Assembly (NCBI GenBank): GCA_973895155.1
Contig: OZ316891.1
Span: 13,888,001 to 13,952,000 of the forward strand
From: Marsupella aquatica
Lineage: Eukaryota > Marchantiophyta
Reading direction: 5' to 3'
DNA: 64,000 nt
Under the pieces are notes generated by a model. That model had not been told where the DNA came from. It saw only the letters and a program-made list of their open reading frames with translations, and made no database searches. How positions within the stretch are numbered: position 1 is the stretch's first letter; each line of letters starts with the position of its first letter. This document shows, in pieces, positions 47,266 through 60,400 of this stretch. Position numbers and translations under genes: made by a program.

Positions 47266-50054
47266 AGGTTAGTTGTTGGGTTTCTAAGATCTCAATCTAA
47301 GGGGTCACATGTTTGAGGAGAGGAAAATTGTCAATGTGAAAGAAAGATGTCAAGGCAAGGTAAAGATGTTAAGAAGAGAAACATATAAAGATTAGAAAAA
47401 GATGTCAAGATAAGGAAAGACCTACAGGCAAAGAAAAGATCTAAAGGCAAGACAAACATATATAAACTTTGCAATGTAGTTGTTTGAGACATGTTATATG
47501 TGATATTACCCATGTAGTTGTTATGGTAATGTTCAATAACCCGTGCATTGCACATAAAAATTAATAACCAAGATAGTGGTTATATATATTTTAAAATTTT
47601 TGAGAAAGAAAAAATTTATATATTTTATTTATATGCAATTGTTTTAACAATGTTTAAATTTCAATTTTTTAAAATTAATTAATTAATCTCGGGCAGGTGA
47701 TGGTAAGCTAAAGGGTAGTTTGGGTAGATATTTATTACGGACCCCCATGAGAGGTCCCTTGCAAATTCCCTACCACGAGGTTGCACCACATCAGCATAAT
47801 CAGCCACAAACAGGAAAGATCATATTTTTGATAGTAACAAAAGCACCCATTCATGTTTGTGGCAAAAACAACATAATTTTTGGGGCGCCATGTAAATATT
47901 AAGTGTAAAAAAATAGAATACAAAGAAAGAGATGTCATTTTTTCACTGTAAGTGTATTAATTACCTTTCCAGTGACTATTTTTAAATTGTTTATTGTGTA
48001 AGTAAGTAATTAGTTAGATAACTACCTCTAAAGTAATGTAAGTAACGGCTCATACCTGATCTCCTCTTTCTTTCGATGTGAGAGATACCAACAAGAGATG
48101 ATTGTGGATAGGGTACTGCCATTCTATCACATTGCATCCAAGATACGGAGGAACGATCTTTAGTTGAGTTTTGAGTTTGAGTTTGAGTTGTGAGGTGAAT
48201 GGTGGATACCGTATGATTGTGTAATTTGAGCACACTTAAAGAACCATCACCGACTCAAGAAATGCAACATCAGAAAATGCCCACCTCCCTTTCTCGATGA
48301 AGAGATGTCACAATCCTGTCACTATCACAAACTTAGCCGTTGCAAATTGATTTCTTTGATTACGGCGCCATTGCTTGCTTCCTGACTTGAATTGTTGGTG
48401 TCCCTCCAGGTTTCAACTGAAGCTCACTCTGAATTGACGCCAAATGCAACCTCTATGTCGAAGAAACAATCGTTGGTCTCCCCCTCACACCATAGCTTTC
48501 TTAAATTAAAAAAACTACAAAATCTGTGGTGGCTCGTCCGTTTCGTGTGTTCTTCCCACCAAAACGACAAGCACTCTTCCGCCAACAACTGAGTGCTGTC
48601 CTCAGGTGTCTTGTGGCAGTAATGCTCAATGTACTCACAAATGATCAATCAGGAGTGGTCAAAACACTATTTCTTCAATGTGTAAGCGGAAACCGTAAAA
48701 AAATTCAATTCCTCCACATTCAACTTTTCGTTTGATAAACCAAAGAGATCATCTCAACCAGATCAGTCTCCTCTATCTTTTGAGCGATCTCTTTTGTACA
48801 AACACACACCAAGACCATCGGGAGACTCAAAACCATCGGTTACTGCCTTGCTGAAAATTGATTTCATTTCATCACACACACATTCCTTGGATGAACATGG
48901 AGGTCCACGGATTAATTTTAGATGAAATGTATAGATAGATATGATTGTGTTATAAAAACAATATTTTGATGAAGTATCATAGTAGGTTCTTGTTTTCCAT
49001 TTTGCTTAGTAAATAGTTCACACCAAACATAATTCACTTTTGTCTTATTTCTCACTTTTTAAAGATTTTTATTTATTTTTTCATCCTAGAGAGTACTCAA
49101 ATTTGAATGAGTAACACTACATGTTTTGATGCAATCTTATATTATAACTTTTGAATGTAACTAATAATCAAAACCTGCTTATGTTAGAGATGCTCTACAT
49201 TATATTACATACATAAAATAAAAAAGTACAAGACTTTTCCGTTTACTTTTTGGTAATGGACCTATCCAAATCTTCGAATGTGCAGTAAGACTCCATAAAT
49301 GCACTGACAAGAGGAAAATCACATTTTGCTCTTTCTCTGTTTGCTGCTGTGCACTGACAAGACAACAGGAAATTTAATTAAGCTGCACTAGCGCGTTCAG
49401 AAACTGTACTTTAACTGCAGAGTCGTGGCCGAGTGGTCTGGTTGAGTTAGGGAGTAAGTTGGCTCCCACGTCAGTTCAAAAACGTGGAAAAAAGGCGGGT
49501 AGAAGAAGGAAGCCGGTCTCTTCAGTAGTAATGCGAACAATCGATACTAACAAGGTATAAGTTGGTGACATTCGATATATCACTCTGTTTTCGGAACGAA
49601 TTCCACAAACGCTGCTTCATGCTGTCGTATCAGATTTCCAGAATTACGTCGCTCCCATGTTTGTCTTGGACTGGTGAGCTCATGCCTCTCGTTCTTCTCA
49701 CCGAACTCCCCATCGATATGACATGGGTCGTGGAGAATTGTCTCGCCTGATCGAGAAGCTCGAATTCCACTGTGTAGCCTGCGAAGTGTGTTTGTTGTAC
49801 GAGGAGGTACAGGTCGGAGCAGTGCTGGTACCGGTAGAAGGATTTCATTTCGGAAGGAGGAAGAAGGTTTGGCAGGATCGACGAACTGGGGTTTGGTGAC
49901 TCGGTGTCGAAACAGAGACGACCTTTCTCCAGCGTTATTGTAGAAGTCTTTCCGTTTGCAGAGTTCCGATTCAGAAGGTATTGCGTTCGACTAGGCCCGA
50001 TCTTGCGGTACTGAAAAGCTGTCAGTGGCTATCATTCAAGTCTTCGCACGCAGA
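47266..50054. other. Intergenic DNA, no secure gene
   Basis: The first 60 bp after the LINE resembles 17157-17215 ('gttgactcctta', 'ttgttg.t.ggttt', 'caatct'), so the LINE landed in a dispersed repeat. The rest is AT-rich with short ORFs only. At 49424-49485 there is a tRNA-like pair of motifs (TGGCCGAGTGG and AGTTCAAAAAC), too degenerate to call a tRNA gene. The last 600 bp probably holds the 5' region of the next gene. Confidence 0.35.
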
Positions 50055-53040
50055 ATGGCTTCCGAACAAGGCAAGAAACCTGTATCGAAGGAGCAGCTTC
50101 TGAGCTTTCTTGAGACGATGACGACAGTCTTTGAACAGTCAGGTATGTCCGCATTGTTTCTGTGTTTATGTTGAGTCGATTAAAATCACCCACCTACATT
50201 GTTCGACACTTCTTCTTTGGAATAGTGCTGGAGAGTGATGAGCTTGTGTTTTAGAAGACTGGTACTCACCGAACTTCTTGTAACCGAATTTTCGAAGCTC
50301 TGTCATTTCTAAGTCGTTGGTAGATCGTTTCACAGATCACTGAGTTCTATCAGTCATCAATATTCCAGTCGAGTCGAACATGAATTCATGTACATAGAAA
50401 CGACCGAATTTCGCTCCTAGCGGCCTCTGTAAGCCAATGAAAGCATGTCTGAAACAATTTGGACGCCCAGGTCTTCGGATTAGGTGCTAGTTTTTTCTTG
50501 GACGGCCATATTCTGATCGAGGAAAAACTACTGCAATCCAGCGAACCGGCAATAATTGAGTTTTGTATCGATTGTTGGCCTGGTGAGTTTGGGGTTAATA
50601 TTAATTGGTGATGTCGTTGATCCAGAGGCCAAGAGGCGTGTGGCGGATGCCGCAAACGCAGGAGTAAGTACTCGGTCTTGTCATTGTCAATTCTTGTCAT
50701 CAGTCGTTGTTTTGTTACAGTTCATGATCCCGAAGCTTGCAATACAAGCAAGTGATGCTTGAAATGTTTCATGGAGCAAACAGAACGCTGTCGCTGTCAG
50801 CACCGACATCCAACGGGAAGTCTTCATCAATATGGGCATAGGTAGACTTTGTTCCAATATTATCTGCCAAAGACGTTGCAATTACCATTTTTGACAGTCA
50901 AACAAAGATCGTTTACAGCACTTTTGATGTTGAATGGGATTGCGGAACACAAGTCGTGGCATGGGCAACCGGTAGTACTTCCATTGCATGGTTCGCATCA
51001 ATGCGTAAGTTCCAGTATTGCAGCAATTGAGCTGTACAGCACGAGAACCACGTTTGTCTTAGCTTAATATGATCAGCCACAGTTGCCGGTTGCAGACCCT
51101 CAAGTTGGACTCGACTCTTTGGCAAATGTGAGAGCTCTTTATCACGATGATAGGGAATGCATACTGAAGCATCTGGAGTTTATTCAGAGGTACGATTTCT
51201 GGATCGAGCAATCACTTTTTTATTGTCTCTGCAAGACTTCAAATTTACTAGCCGTGTTACAAGTTTCAGGTCGAATTGATCGGTAGGTAGTGTTTCCTCT
51301 TGGTTCAGGTTCTCCTATTCCAGTCTAGCGTCGCCTATCGGTACACGTAAGATTAGGTCGGGTTATTAAATCCGTATTTCGTATGTCAAGATTTCCTCGT
51401 TAATTTCTGCTCAAAACAAACTCTCTAATCGAACTGGTTGTGAGTAACTGCAAGATTTCGAGGTCTGAGATTTCAGTGTCGTTTTCCCAGAGAGAAATCA
51501 GCGCGGGAACTGGCAGAATTGGGTCAAGAGGCATTTAAAGAGAAGAGGCAACAGACCAAGCAGGTGGAAGAGCAGGTTTGCCCATAATTTTTTGTTTTCC
51601 CAGTTCAGCTGGCCCAAATTTCTACTCCGTGGAAGGGAATTTTTGCTGGGCGTGCTTCTTTCTTCTATGTGCTACACACTAAGACTGTGGCCTTGGGTGC
51701 TTCCTGGAATCTCAAGGAGAACTGTTGTTTCCTGTAACGTACCACTCGCGATACGTTAGTCGCTGCACCTAGCTGCTAGATAACTTGCTGAAGAGGATGA
51801 GGAAAATGTCGGGGACAAGCTCGCTGGCTTTAGACCATTGTTGCAATCACAAGTGGTCCAGTGGCGAATCGGTCGGTGTTTCAAATCGCTGTGTAGCAGG
51901 CTTAGTGTCCCTCTGTGCGGTGCCCAGTTTTGTTTCTACCGCTCGTAGAATAAGAATCCGCTAACCACAAAGTGAAGCAAAGAGATGAGGTGCCCTCGAC
52001 CTGTACAGCAGATTCATTTTAGATCGTTGGGTCACTGATTCGTGATATTTGGAAATGCTGAACAGCAATTGAAGTTGCTACATCAACTAAGGAAATTACC
52101 AACCGATGTGCAAGAGGGCTTTCTGCAGGGTGTAAGTGTCCAAATTTGTGGTTTGTGATTTGCAGCTTCGAATGTCAGTCGTTATGTTGCAGATTGCCCC
52201 TGAAGGGTTGCTGGTTTTGGACTCATTCAATCGTGTTTTTGCAGCTGTCGAGTAAAGCTCAAGGAATTTCGGCATCTTCGTTTTTCAATTTTGGTGTGTT
52301 TGGCGAAGATATCTCACTCTACTCTGCAGTGATTTGGAGCCCCGGTTTACCTTTTTCCCTGTTTCGGTTTAAGATTGTCTAGTAGCTCTTGAGAGAAATC
52401 GGTAACCTCGTCACAATGGCAAGGAACTCCCAGATTGGCTAATTTCCCAAGTGTCTTCCCTCTTTTTGACAAAATTTCTTCTTGCATCAATCATATTGTC
52501 TGTCTAAGCTTTTGGTCAACATTGGCTGTCGTGCAGTTCCAACAGAAGAGGCTGCGCCTTCCAAGGGATAATGTTAGATCTTTTGGATGTGTAATCCCGA
52601 GCAGCAAGGATTGCAAATTCTTCCCAAATTTTGGAAAAGTTAACTTAATTTGACGAGGTGATCCTTGTCTTTCCGCTTTGAACTTTGGTACCACGAGAAT
52701 GTTGGCAAGCTTAGACGAGAGACCAGATTGATGGCGAATTTGCATTTGAAACAAGAATGGTACAAGCGTGAGAACAGTTTAAGGATACAAATCACTTGGC
52801 TATCCATATGCAGCAAGCGAACCGGCTGTTGTGTGTTCTTGAGAATTCTCATAAAGGCTGGATGATTTGTTTTGTATTTTGTGCTTGAGATCTCTCGCAT
52901 TTTACGAGTAATTGGATATTTTATTTTGCTGTGCTAATTGTGCGAGTGTTGTTGTCAACATCCCTTTTGAAAATCTCCTTTTGGAGATTCCACCATCTGG
53001 AGCAGTCTTCAATTTGGAGTCTAAGCAGCTCTTGCTTTGA
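50055..53040 (+). pseudogene. Unidentified multi-exon gene, apparently decayed
   Basis: I do not recognise the family. Exons with matching GT-AG sites and phases: 50055-50142, 50484-50582, 50626-50663, 50721-50841, 50919-51004, 51083-51282, 51491-51575, 52066-52131, then from 52193. The translation is mostly helical, with hydrophobic segments such as YDFWIEQSLFYCLCKTSNLL and a charged stretch EKSARELAELGQEAFKEKRQ that could be a coiled coil. Three breaks are seen: TGA at 50760-50762 in exon 4, a frameshift near 52245-52255 (the AAVE frame hits TAA, while the next frame reads LSSKAQGISASS), and TGA at 52769-52771 in a later open block (52715 onward). A final block ends EIPPSGAVFNLESKQLLL with a stop at 53038-53040. 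It may be a recent pseudogene or a gene with sequence errors. Confidence 0.45.
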
Positions 53041-54098
53041 CCGAGTGTTTGTGTTGGTTTCCTCCTCGGAGCAAAATTTCTGCATTTCTCAGCCAGCATG
53101 CAATTTTGCATTCGTGATTTTCACGAAGGGTGTAGTCTACATTAGTTGTATCTTGATTGTATCCGATCGATGGACTTCTTATCAATCCCCCCGGCATCCG
53201 CCAGCATCAATCAATAGGTTAGTTATTATGACAATCATGAACAGCGCCAGACTGGAACCTTCAAACACGTATTACTAATCTGAGAATATAATTGGCACTA
53301 AATTCTTGTCTCGTGTTGGACTTATTGGATCGTTCAAAGCAATTGAAGAACTCTTATTAGAATGTCTAATGCAATTGCACGTCGTAAAATTCTAGTTTTG
53401 TTGGTCTTGCAAGGAAGTGTATTATTCACAAAAGTTGAAGTTGGTTAATTTCGGATGGGTTTTTGTAGCTAGAAAGTCAACTAAACAATCATCATTTATT
53501 TGAAAACAGCAAAATCTTGGTCGCTTTAGTTTTTCTCACAAACCCTTCTTGCATACTTCACAAATACGTACTGAAAATCTTTCTTCAGTGCGCATAGACT
53601 CTTGGTTTCAACCATTCTCGTGAACTGGCGCTTTTATTGCAACTTAGTGGAGTAAAGTTTCGAAGGAAGAGCGTCGTGCTGGTTCCAGACATTGGCGGTT
53701 CATGAATGTCCATTCTTTCGTATCAATTCGCGAATCATAATCATAGAAGAGATATTCCCTGCTGCAAGTGTTCCTTCAAATTTTGTCTTCTACTTTTAGA
53801 TCGTCAGTCACCCTCTAACGAAAGTCTATTTTGAAATTACCTATATCGATTTCGAGGACGATAATATCTTACACAAATGCAATTTAAACAACAGTCCACT
53901 GTGAAGCGCGATCCTAACTCTAAATATCAATGAAGTGCTACAGTCAATGATCATATCACATTGCTTCGCAGACGAGTTTATAGGGTGGAGACAAAATCAA
54001 TAGTGACCCTGATTCTTGATCATTGGGACCTTCCTGTATTCTCCAAAGTCACGGGTATATCAATTGAGTGCATGCTGTACTAGAAATCGATTTTTTGC
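53041..54098. other. Intergenic, nothing recognised
   Basis: There is no ORF or repeat that I can support in this AT-rich stretch. It lies between the 3' ends of two convergent transcription units, so it should hold both 3' UTRs. No clear polyadenylation signals were fixed. Confidence 0.4.
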
Positions 54099-56160
54099 CT
54101 AACTACCTGAAATGATTGATGCAAAACTCAGACCCATTGCTTCCTTTGCTGGCTTATCGAAAGCATCCTCTCCTATGTAAAGGTCGAACAGAGCTTGGCA
54201 AAGTAGAGAGCTTTGGATACTCCCAATCTCCTGTCCATCAACTACACACCAAACTGGCAGTTTAGGAAAGAATCTCCTTTTGCGTGGAAACCGTACATCC
54301 AAATGAGCTTCTTGAGGATGACGAAGAAATGCGACCCAATACAGTTCAAAAAGCTCCACAAAATGCAACCTTCTTCAATCTAAGTTCTTTGACAATGGAG
54401 ATAGCAGACAGAGGTCTGGAGTTACGCACTTTTTGTCTGCAGAACCTGACCAGGAAGTCTGGTAATGTCGATGGTGGTACCCTTGGGTAGCATCAAATCG
54501 TCTGTGAATATACTAGTGAATCTGTCCAAATTTCATAGTTTAGTCGACTCTACACTGAAATCATGACATTTTAAACTACTGAAATACTCTCTTCAATGAA
54601 GCTATCATAAGCTCACATATTCCTTCACTCATTGGACGAACAGACTTCAATTTGTTAAGCTCACACTATCCGCACATATTACAGACATCACACCTGCAAT
54701 AATGAGTATCTCATAATGTTATGGGAGACTCCCTAATCAGTTGATTCTTAGATACATCTCGCTCCCCTCTTGATTGTCTTCTTTTTCGTCCCGTCTCTAT
54801 TTGTAGGAGTTAAAATGACTAGTAGGTTTTAATCTGTCAGAACTAATTTACGGACAAAGAAGCCTTACTATGAGGAGATGATTTGTTGGCAGAGTGAAAA
54901 GAAAGTCGGTACCTTCCAAGAAGTTCTTTGTTATCATGACCGCTGAATTTCTTAAGACCCTTCCCAACTGATTGCTCAAAAGCGCTACGAATGCTTCCAA
55001 TCTTCAACTTTCCATAAACGATAACAAGGCGAACAGTCAGCCCAATATCGGATTTGGTGATATCAGCAAAAAGCTCCTCCTCGGTGCTAAGCTCTGCTGT
55101 TGGAAAGCCCTCGTATTTCGAACTTAGGATTGACTTGATGCTGTCTGGGTCAGCATATAACCCTGCATCAAATTCTCCAGAGTGAGCTATCAAGCAGATC
55201 TACTAAGTAGGTCACCAAATGCAGCATGACAATCTCATCTGATTCACACACGTCCTTGTCAAATAGTGATCTTAAATTTATTCCTCTGACTCCCATGCCC
55301 AAATGTAGACAAAGAAGTGACCTGAACTTCGAGTTCTAGTTTAAACGAGACGAAAAATCCCCAGTAAAAGTAAGCGATCTGTACGATTTTACCTATAATG
55401 CAATCCCATTTTAATGTTCACGGAATTAAACTACGGTCTATATAGCCAATGAGTAATCGCCTGTGAAGCAACTGTTTGACCCCTCGGAATGAGCACAGAG
55501 GAAGCACGGGAAGAGGACCGGCAATGACGGCTCAGTAAAGAAGAGTGAGTTCCCGATGATTCCAAAGTAAAAGAACGTACCATACGCATAAACAGTTATG
55601 CTCTTCAGGCCTAAAATGTTCTTCTTTCGCAATCCGATTCCAGTGAGTTGCTGCCCCTCAGGTGATACCCCAGGAAAAACCACGCCCGTTTTGGGTTCTA
55701 CTGAATCCTCTACCGGGGCAGCTAAGGAAAGAGAGGCAAACAACGAAGGGACAAAGTTCGAATTGGATGGTCGGCCGTGCAGATCCATGAGCCCATCCAG
55801 TACGATTTTCCCTAAGAGGGCCCTCTCCTCTGCGAAAGTAGAAGACGCCTTCGAAACCATGAACGAAATCCCCACAGTCAGAGCAGATGTCGCTCCCAGC
55901 GCTTTCCATTGCTGCCTACTGCCAAAATGTGTGGAAAGGGACCTCGAAAACGAGGAAAAGAAGTGGCCCTGAAGAAATGCAGGGGTCCCCGACATCGCCA
56001 TGGATGAGTGGGTACGATGGTAGGACAATCTGCTAGTGTAACCTCTTCCTCCAACGCAAGCTAATTGTAGAAAGCTCGACCCGCCATTCGAAGTCCTCCC
56101 GCATGCAAAACAACAGAAAAACGGGACTATGATTGAGGACCCTGTCCCCAACGAATGCAA
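54099..56160 (-). CDS. FAP/chalcone-isomerase-like protein, FAP2 type, four exons
   Basis: Family role: plant FAP proteins have the chalcone isomerase fold, bind fatty acids in plastids and lack the flavonoid-forming active site. Exons in transcript order: 55581-56160, 54913-55162, 54430-54521, 54099-54241. Phases match and total 1065 nt, giving 354 residues. Residues 1 to about 105 look like a transit peptide and linker. The CHI fold starts near residue 150, with FPGVSPEGQQLTGIGLRKK and GLKSITVYAYG-LYAD across the first junction. Exon 2 gives TVRLVIVYGKLKIGSIRSAF and DNKELL, exon 3 MLPKGTTIDITRLPGQVLQT, exon 4 DGQEIGSIQSSLLCQALFDL and YIGEDAFD. These are hallmark segments of FAP2-type proteins (Arabidopsis At2g26310). 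The first Met is used because it opens the presumed transit peptide; internal Met54 or Met56 is an alternative. Confidence 0.9.
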
Positions 56161-56714
56161 CAGCCCGGCGGCAGGAACAACACCAAGATGGATTCTGCCT
56201 CAATGACTCTGCATTCTGTTTGAATTCGCACCTCAATATCCCTACACGTCCATGGCTGAGGTTGCTCGGTACATCACGTACTACTTGTTAGGCACGCAAC
56301 ACGGTACTCAATTTCAATGGACTCCTCATTCCCCAGCCGGTCCTCTGTAGTTCATGATTACGCAAAGCTATATAACAGAGAACGCATCAAAGCGGCAGCA
56401 GAGGAGAAGACGACTCCGAACGAATGGGAACACCACAAACGTAATAATAGAGACACTTGGCAGTTAAGGCACAAAAGGCAGAAAAACGGATCACATGATA
56501 TCTGAGTACTTAGTTAATCCTCGAATTTGAGCCATCTTTTCGAAACGGAGGCTACACTTGAAGGGTGAACTTGGGTTAACTTAGTGTGTATTACCAAATG
56601 CAATTCTAGCATAATGGAAATATGTTTCTTCTATAAATATAATAATTCAATAGTATGCTTCATCCAGATATTACTAATTTATTTTACTTTATAAACAATG
56701 CATACTTAAGAATA
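56161..56714 (-). promoter_or_regulatory. Upstream region of the FAP-like gene
   Basis: About 550 bp lies between the FAP-like start codon and the SINE insertion. A 62-codon plus-strand ORF here has no family features. No TATA box or other element was fixed with confidence. Confidence 0.3.
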
Positions 56715-57032
56715 GTGCATAATTTTTTAATTTTTTTTGTCTTGAACGGAAATGGGGAGGAAATACAATTAGACTCCCCCCATCCTAATGTGACAGTTTT
56801 TCTGTAGGGAACCCAGACCAGGGTGAGCCCCACACCAGGAAGGAGAGAGGATTAAATCAGGGCCACAAAGTGGACGACCAGGGGCCGAGCAGATAATCAG
56901 AACTCCAATCCACTACGCACAAAACACATCCTACCCACACACATATACCCTCCACACCCTAGTGTGTGGAGAGGGGATTGAAAATGGGACCTCTCACTTC
57001 CAGGCAAATCCCCTAACCAATTGACCTAAGCT
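56715..57032 (-). mobile_element. tRNA-derived SINE with 11-bp target-site duplications
   Basis: The direct repeat ACTTAAGAATA lies at 56704-56714 and 57033-57043. Read on the minus strand, the body starts AGCTTAGGTCAATTGGTTAG, a tRNA-like A box. About 35 bases on comes a B-box-like GGTCCCATTTTCAATCCC. A non-tRNA body with GC-rich text follows, and the element ends in an A/T-rich run (plus strand 56720-56740). Pol III-type boxes, no ORF, 318-bp length and flanking duplications are the defining features of a SINE. It lies about 0.55 kb upstream of the FAP-like gene, in its orientation. Confidence 0.8.
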
Positions 57033-57043
57033 ACTTAAGAATA

Positions 57044-60000
57044 CTTCATAAATTTGAGTTTATCATATTTTCTTTTCTTCTTATCTTTAAAAATATTTAT
57101 TATTATTTTGTCAAAAATACTTATAGTGGATTGCAGATGAATATTACAGCCGTTTTGGTAGTTTGACACTCAATGGGCTACAGAATTCTGAATTGAGTTG
57201 AATACCCTTAGTGAGTCTGAAGTGTCATGGGGGTGGAAGGTACAGGGTTCGAAATGGAGATGCTAGTCTTTTACAAAGAGCCAGACTTTAGGCATGGGGA
57301 CTTTAATGTGAGGCTAATCTTGTAACTTGGAAGACACTAAAGAAGTGGATTCATTTAAAAATAAAAGAAAACGCTTGAGGGGGTTCTGTCTATATTTAAA
57401 AATGTGGGGAAAACAAAACATAGACCCTCCTGAAGCAAATTAAAACTTGAAGTGTTTGTTTCTGAAAATAGCACTCCTGAGCAGGTCAGGTGGAGTGGCT
57501 AAGGGTAATAAAAAGAAATACATTGGGCAGACCAAAGATTAAGATATAGCACTTAGGTTTCTAATCATTCTTATGGGTAACAAATATTGACTAACACTGC
57601 TTTTTCATGGAGTACCAATTGGCTAATAATAGTTCCTCTATACAAGACTATAACATAAATGGTAAATTCAAACACAAGTTCACAGAAAAATGAAAACATA
57701 AGATGAAGGTTGACTACTTTACAAGCTGGAGTTTCCCCTTGATGAATCCTTCAAACTGCCCTCTCCTCATCATCTTTGCCCTTTCTCTGTTTATTGGTAC
57801 TTGATGGAAATCACATATTGGGAAAGCCTCTATATATTGGGAAATCAGTAACATAAACTAGTTGTCAATTTGCTTTTCTGTAACTAAAGGCTTGGGAAGT
57901 AGGGGTTGGTTAAATTTTGTGTCTACCCTAAGCCCATGGCTTGTCTCTATTCACGCCTTGCATCCAGTTCTTACACTTGCACTCTTTGCATCCACAACCT
58001 TTTTGTAATGATACACTTTTGGAAATGAAAATATTTCTGTCGCAAAATACATTTGTGCAACACACAGGACTGAGCTAGTCCAAGCATAAAAGGTGGCAAC
58101 AAAGTAATTAAGCTAAAAAGAATCAGAAAGTATACAATTAGATAAAAAAGAGGCTACTATGATATCAAAAGATCCCAATAGTCTTTCTTCCAGGGGTGTC
58201 AGCAACCTGCCACATGGCCCAGGCTGATAGACCCCCTATAGTATCTGCCACGTGGCCCAGCCTACATAGTCCCAAAGTAGACTCTCTACAGTGACCACTC
58301 TATGAATACACACTCCACAAGTGCAAAACCTGGATAAATTGCAAGGTGTCCCATCCTTCCCTTTTTGAGGGGACCATTTTCCACTTTTTGAAAGAACAAA
58401 GAGGGCTGCATGAAGAAAATTTAGAAGTGAAAACCCTCTGTAACGTGCACACCTCTGGGTAAAGGCACAGCTCCTTCCAAATTTACATATTGATAAGTGC
58501 ATGTAATTCTAATGGAGAGTAAACTGTGCGCTTATCAGGTAAGGGACCACTCTTAGGGCAGGGATGTACGATTTAAGAAGAAGCCAGAAGAGTGTAAACT
58601 GACAGAGGGTCTTGAGGCACAGTAATGTAACCATACACTCTTATTGGTAGATGCAAGTTCCAAGTGTTTGCACTTATGATGTAATGAAAACCCTCTGTAA
58701 GTGCACATTTCAGACTTCATTACAAATGCGTGCACTTATAGAGAGGTCACATACCTCTGCCTCTCATGTAGTGGACTTGGTTTAGTGATCACTACGTGTT
58801 AAATCTACACCTATCATATTGCCACAACACAAATCTACACCTATCCTATTGCCACAACACAAACGAGGACACACATTCATTTGAACCACTTTCCAGTTTC
58901 CTGCCCAGTCCGGTTATATTTTGTTGCTCAGTAATGTTTTAGTTTGTTCACAATTGCTGGGGACCCTTTAGCTTACTTGGCTTTTTGGTCATCTTGAGGA
59001 TTTTTCCTTGTTCCCCACATTTATTGGGTCTGTGGCTTTTGGGATAGTGTCTCTGGGTTTGGATCTTGATTCTAGGTTTGATGCTTTTTGTTCTTTGGCA
59101 TTGTTATGTGTATCACTATATCACAGTGCCAAAAGACAAAAAATGCCAAACCGGGAGACATGATCCCAAAAGCAAAGCAACCCAAAGTAGGGGAGGAAAA
59201 GAGGGGAAAAGGCCTCCTTGGTTTCCATATTGTAAATACCTCATCATGGTATTTGTTTTGGGTGGTATAAGGAGGACAAGTGCTAGCTTCGGAGTTCATT
59301 GGAGCTATTCACCCCATCTCTGACCTTTTCCTTTGGACTTTTGCAGTGTTTTGTGTAGAGCAAAGGCCTAACCCCCCAACCTGGGTCCTCACTGGCTTTT
59401 TCCAGCAGCCCTGGTGTCATTTGTTTCACAGGGGGCTTATGAATTCACTAGTTTTCATGGGGCCAAGGCAATTTGCTTTGGGGTCTTGAGTTGAATTCCT
59501 CTTCGTGAACCTCCTATGGGGTTTACTGTAGAGCTCTACCAGGCCTTTCAATTTGTTACTTAGTAGTGCTTTAACTAGTTTGTAGTGGTTTGAGATTCTT
59601 GGGCTCTTGTTGGTCTTCATGGGGTTTTCTTTTGTATTCCCCCCGGGTATGGGGAAAGTGTCTCTTAGCATGGCGTCTATTGTTCTTTGCAGCGTTCATA
59701 TACACGAGCGCTTGATTAGGTTTAAATTTACACCAAATGTTCTGAGCCTCTGTTCCAGGTGTAAGGGGGGAGCGATTGTTCTAGTTGCAAAATTCATTAG
59801 ATTCCACCCCTCCAAAACGATTTCACCATTTTCAGCAAAAATGTGCTAGGTTTTAGGTCAAAACTCCCCTTAGCCAATTTCCCACCTATACATAGACCCC
59901 ATTAGCCAATGTAACGGTCATCCTTGAATCAAGGGAGATTTGACTGTCCCCCCCCCAAAATGTAAGAAAATCAAATAAGGAGTGTTCGTAGCATCTCCTT

Positions 60001-60400
60001 TTTCACACAAGGTGACGTCACCCACACTGACAAAAAAGGGAAAAAACTCAACGATTAGGCTGTAAGGGGGCCATGATTTTCAGCCTGCTGAGGAGCATGG
60101 TCGATTGGTCGGCAAGCAAATCAGAGCCCCCCAAATGACTCCTACCCTGGTTTGGTCAGCAAGCAAATCAGAGCCCACCACTGACTCCTACACTGTTTTT
60201 CGTGCAGCATCATCGCTGTCATGGTGATGGTTGTACTGTACTTAGTGTCCACTAATAATTCTCCCGATTACGGTCAAAAGATTCCTGAGGACGGATGCTG
60301 TCATGGCGTGAGAGTGTGAGAGTGTGTGGAAGCAATGGGCACCGTTTGTTTTGGGCTTGGGTACATAACAGTCCTGCTGTCCTAGGACTGTCCAGCACTC
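57044..60400. other. Intergenic DNA, no recognised gene
   Basis: Only short ORFs occur. Small tandem duplications lie at about 58205-58260 ('ctgccac.tggccca'), 58803-58862 (29-bp unit with 'ctacacctatc.tattgcc') and 60108-60185 ('agcaagcaaatcagagccc'). Words such as 'gtgcacttat' cluster at 58.4-58.75 kb, as at 37 kb and 43.5 kb. There is a C run at about 59949-59957. Confidence 0.4.

Noticed and set aside
52931-53278. 115-codon plus-strand ORF
   Set aside because: A different frame in the same place gives a better gene end (EIPPSGAVFNLESKQLLL then stop) for the gene starting at 50055.
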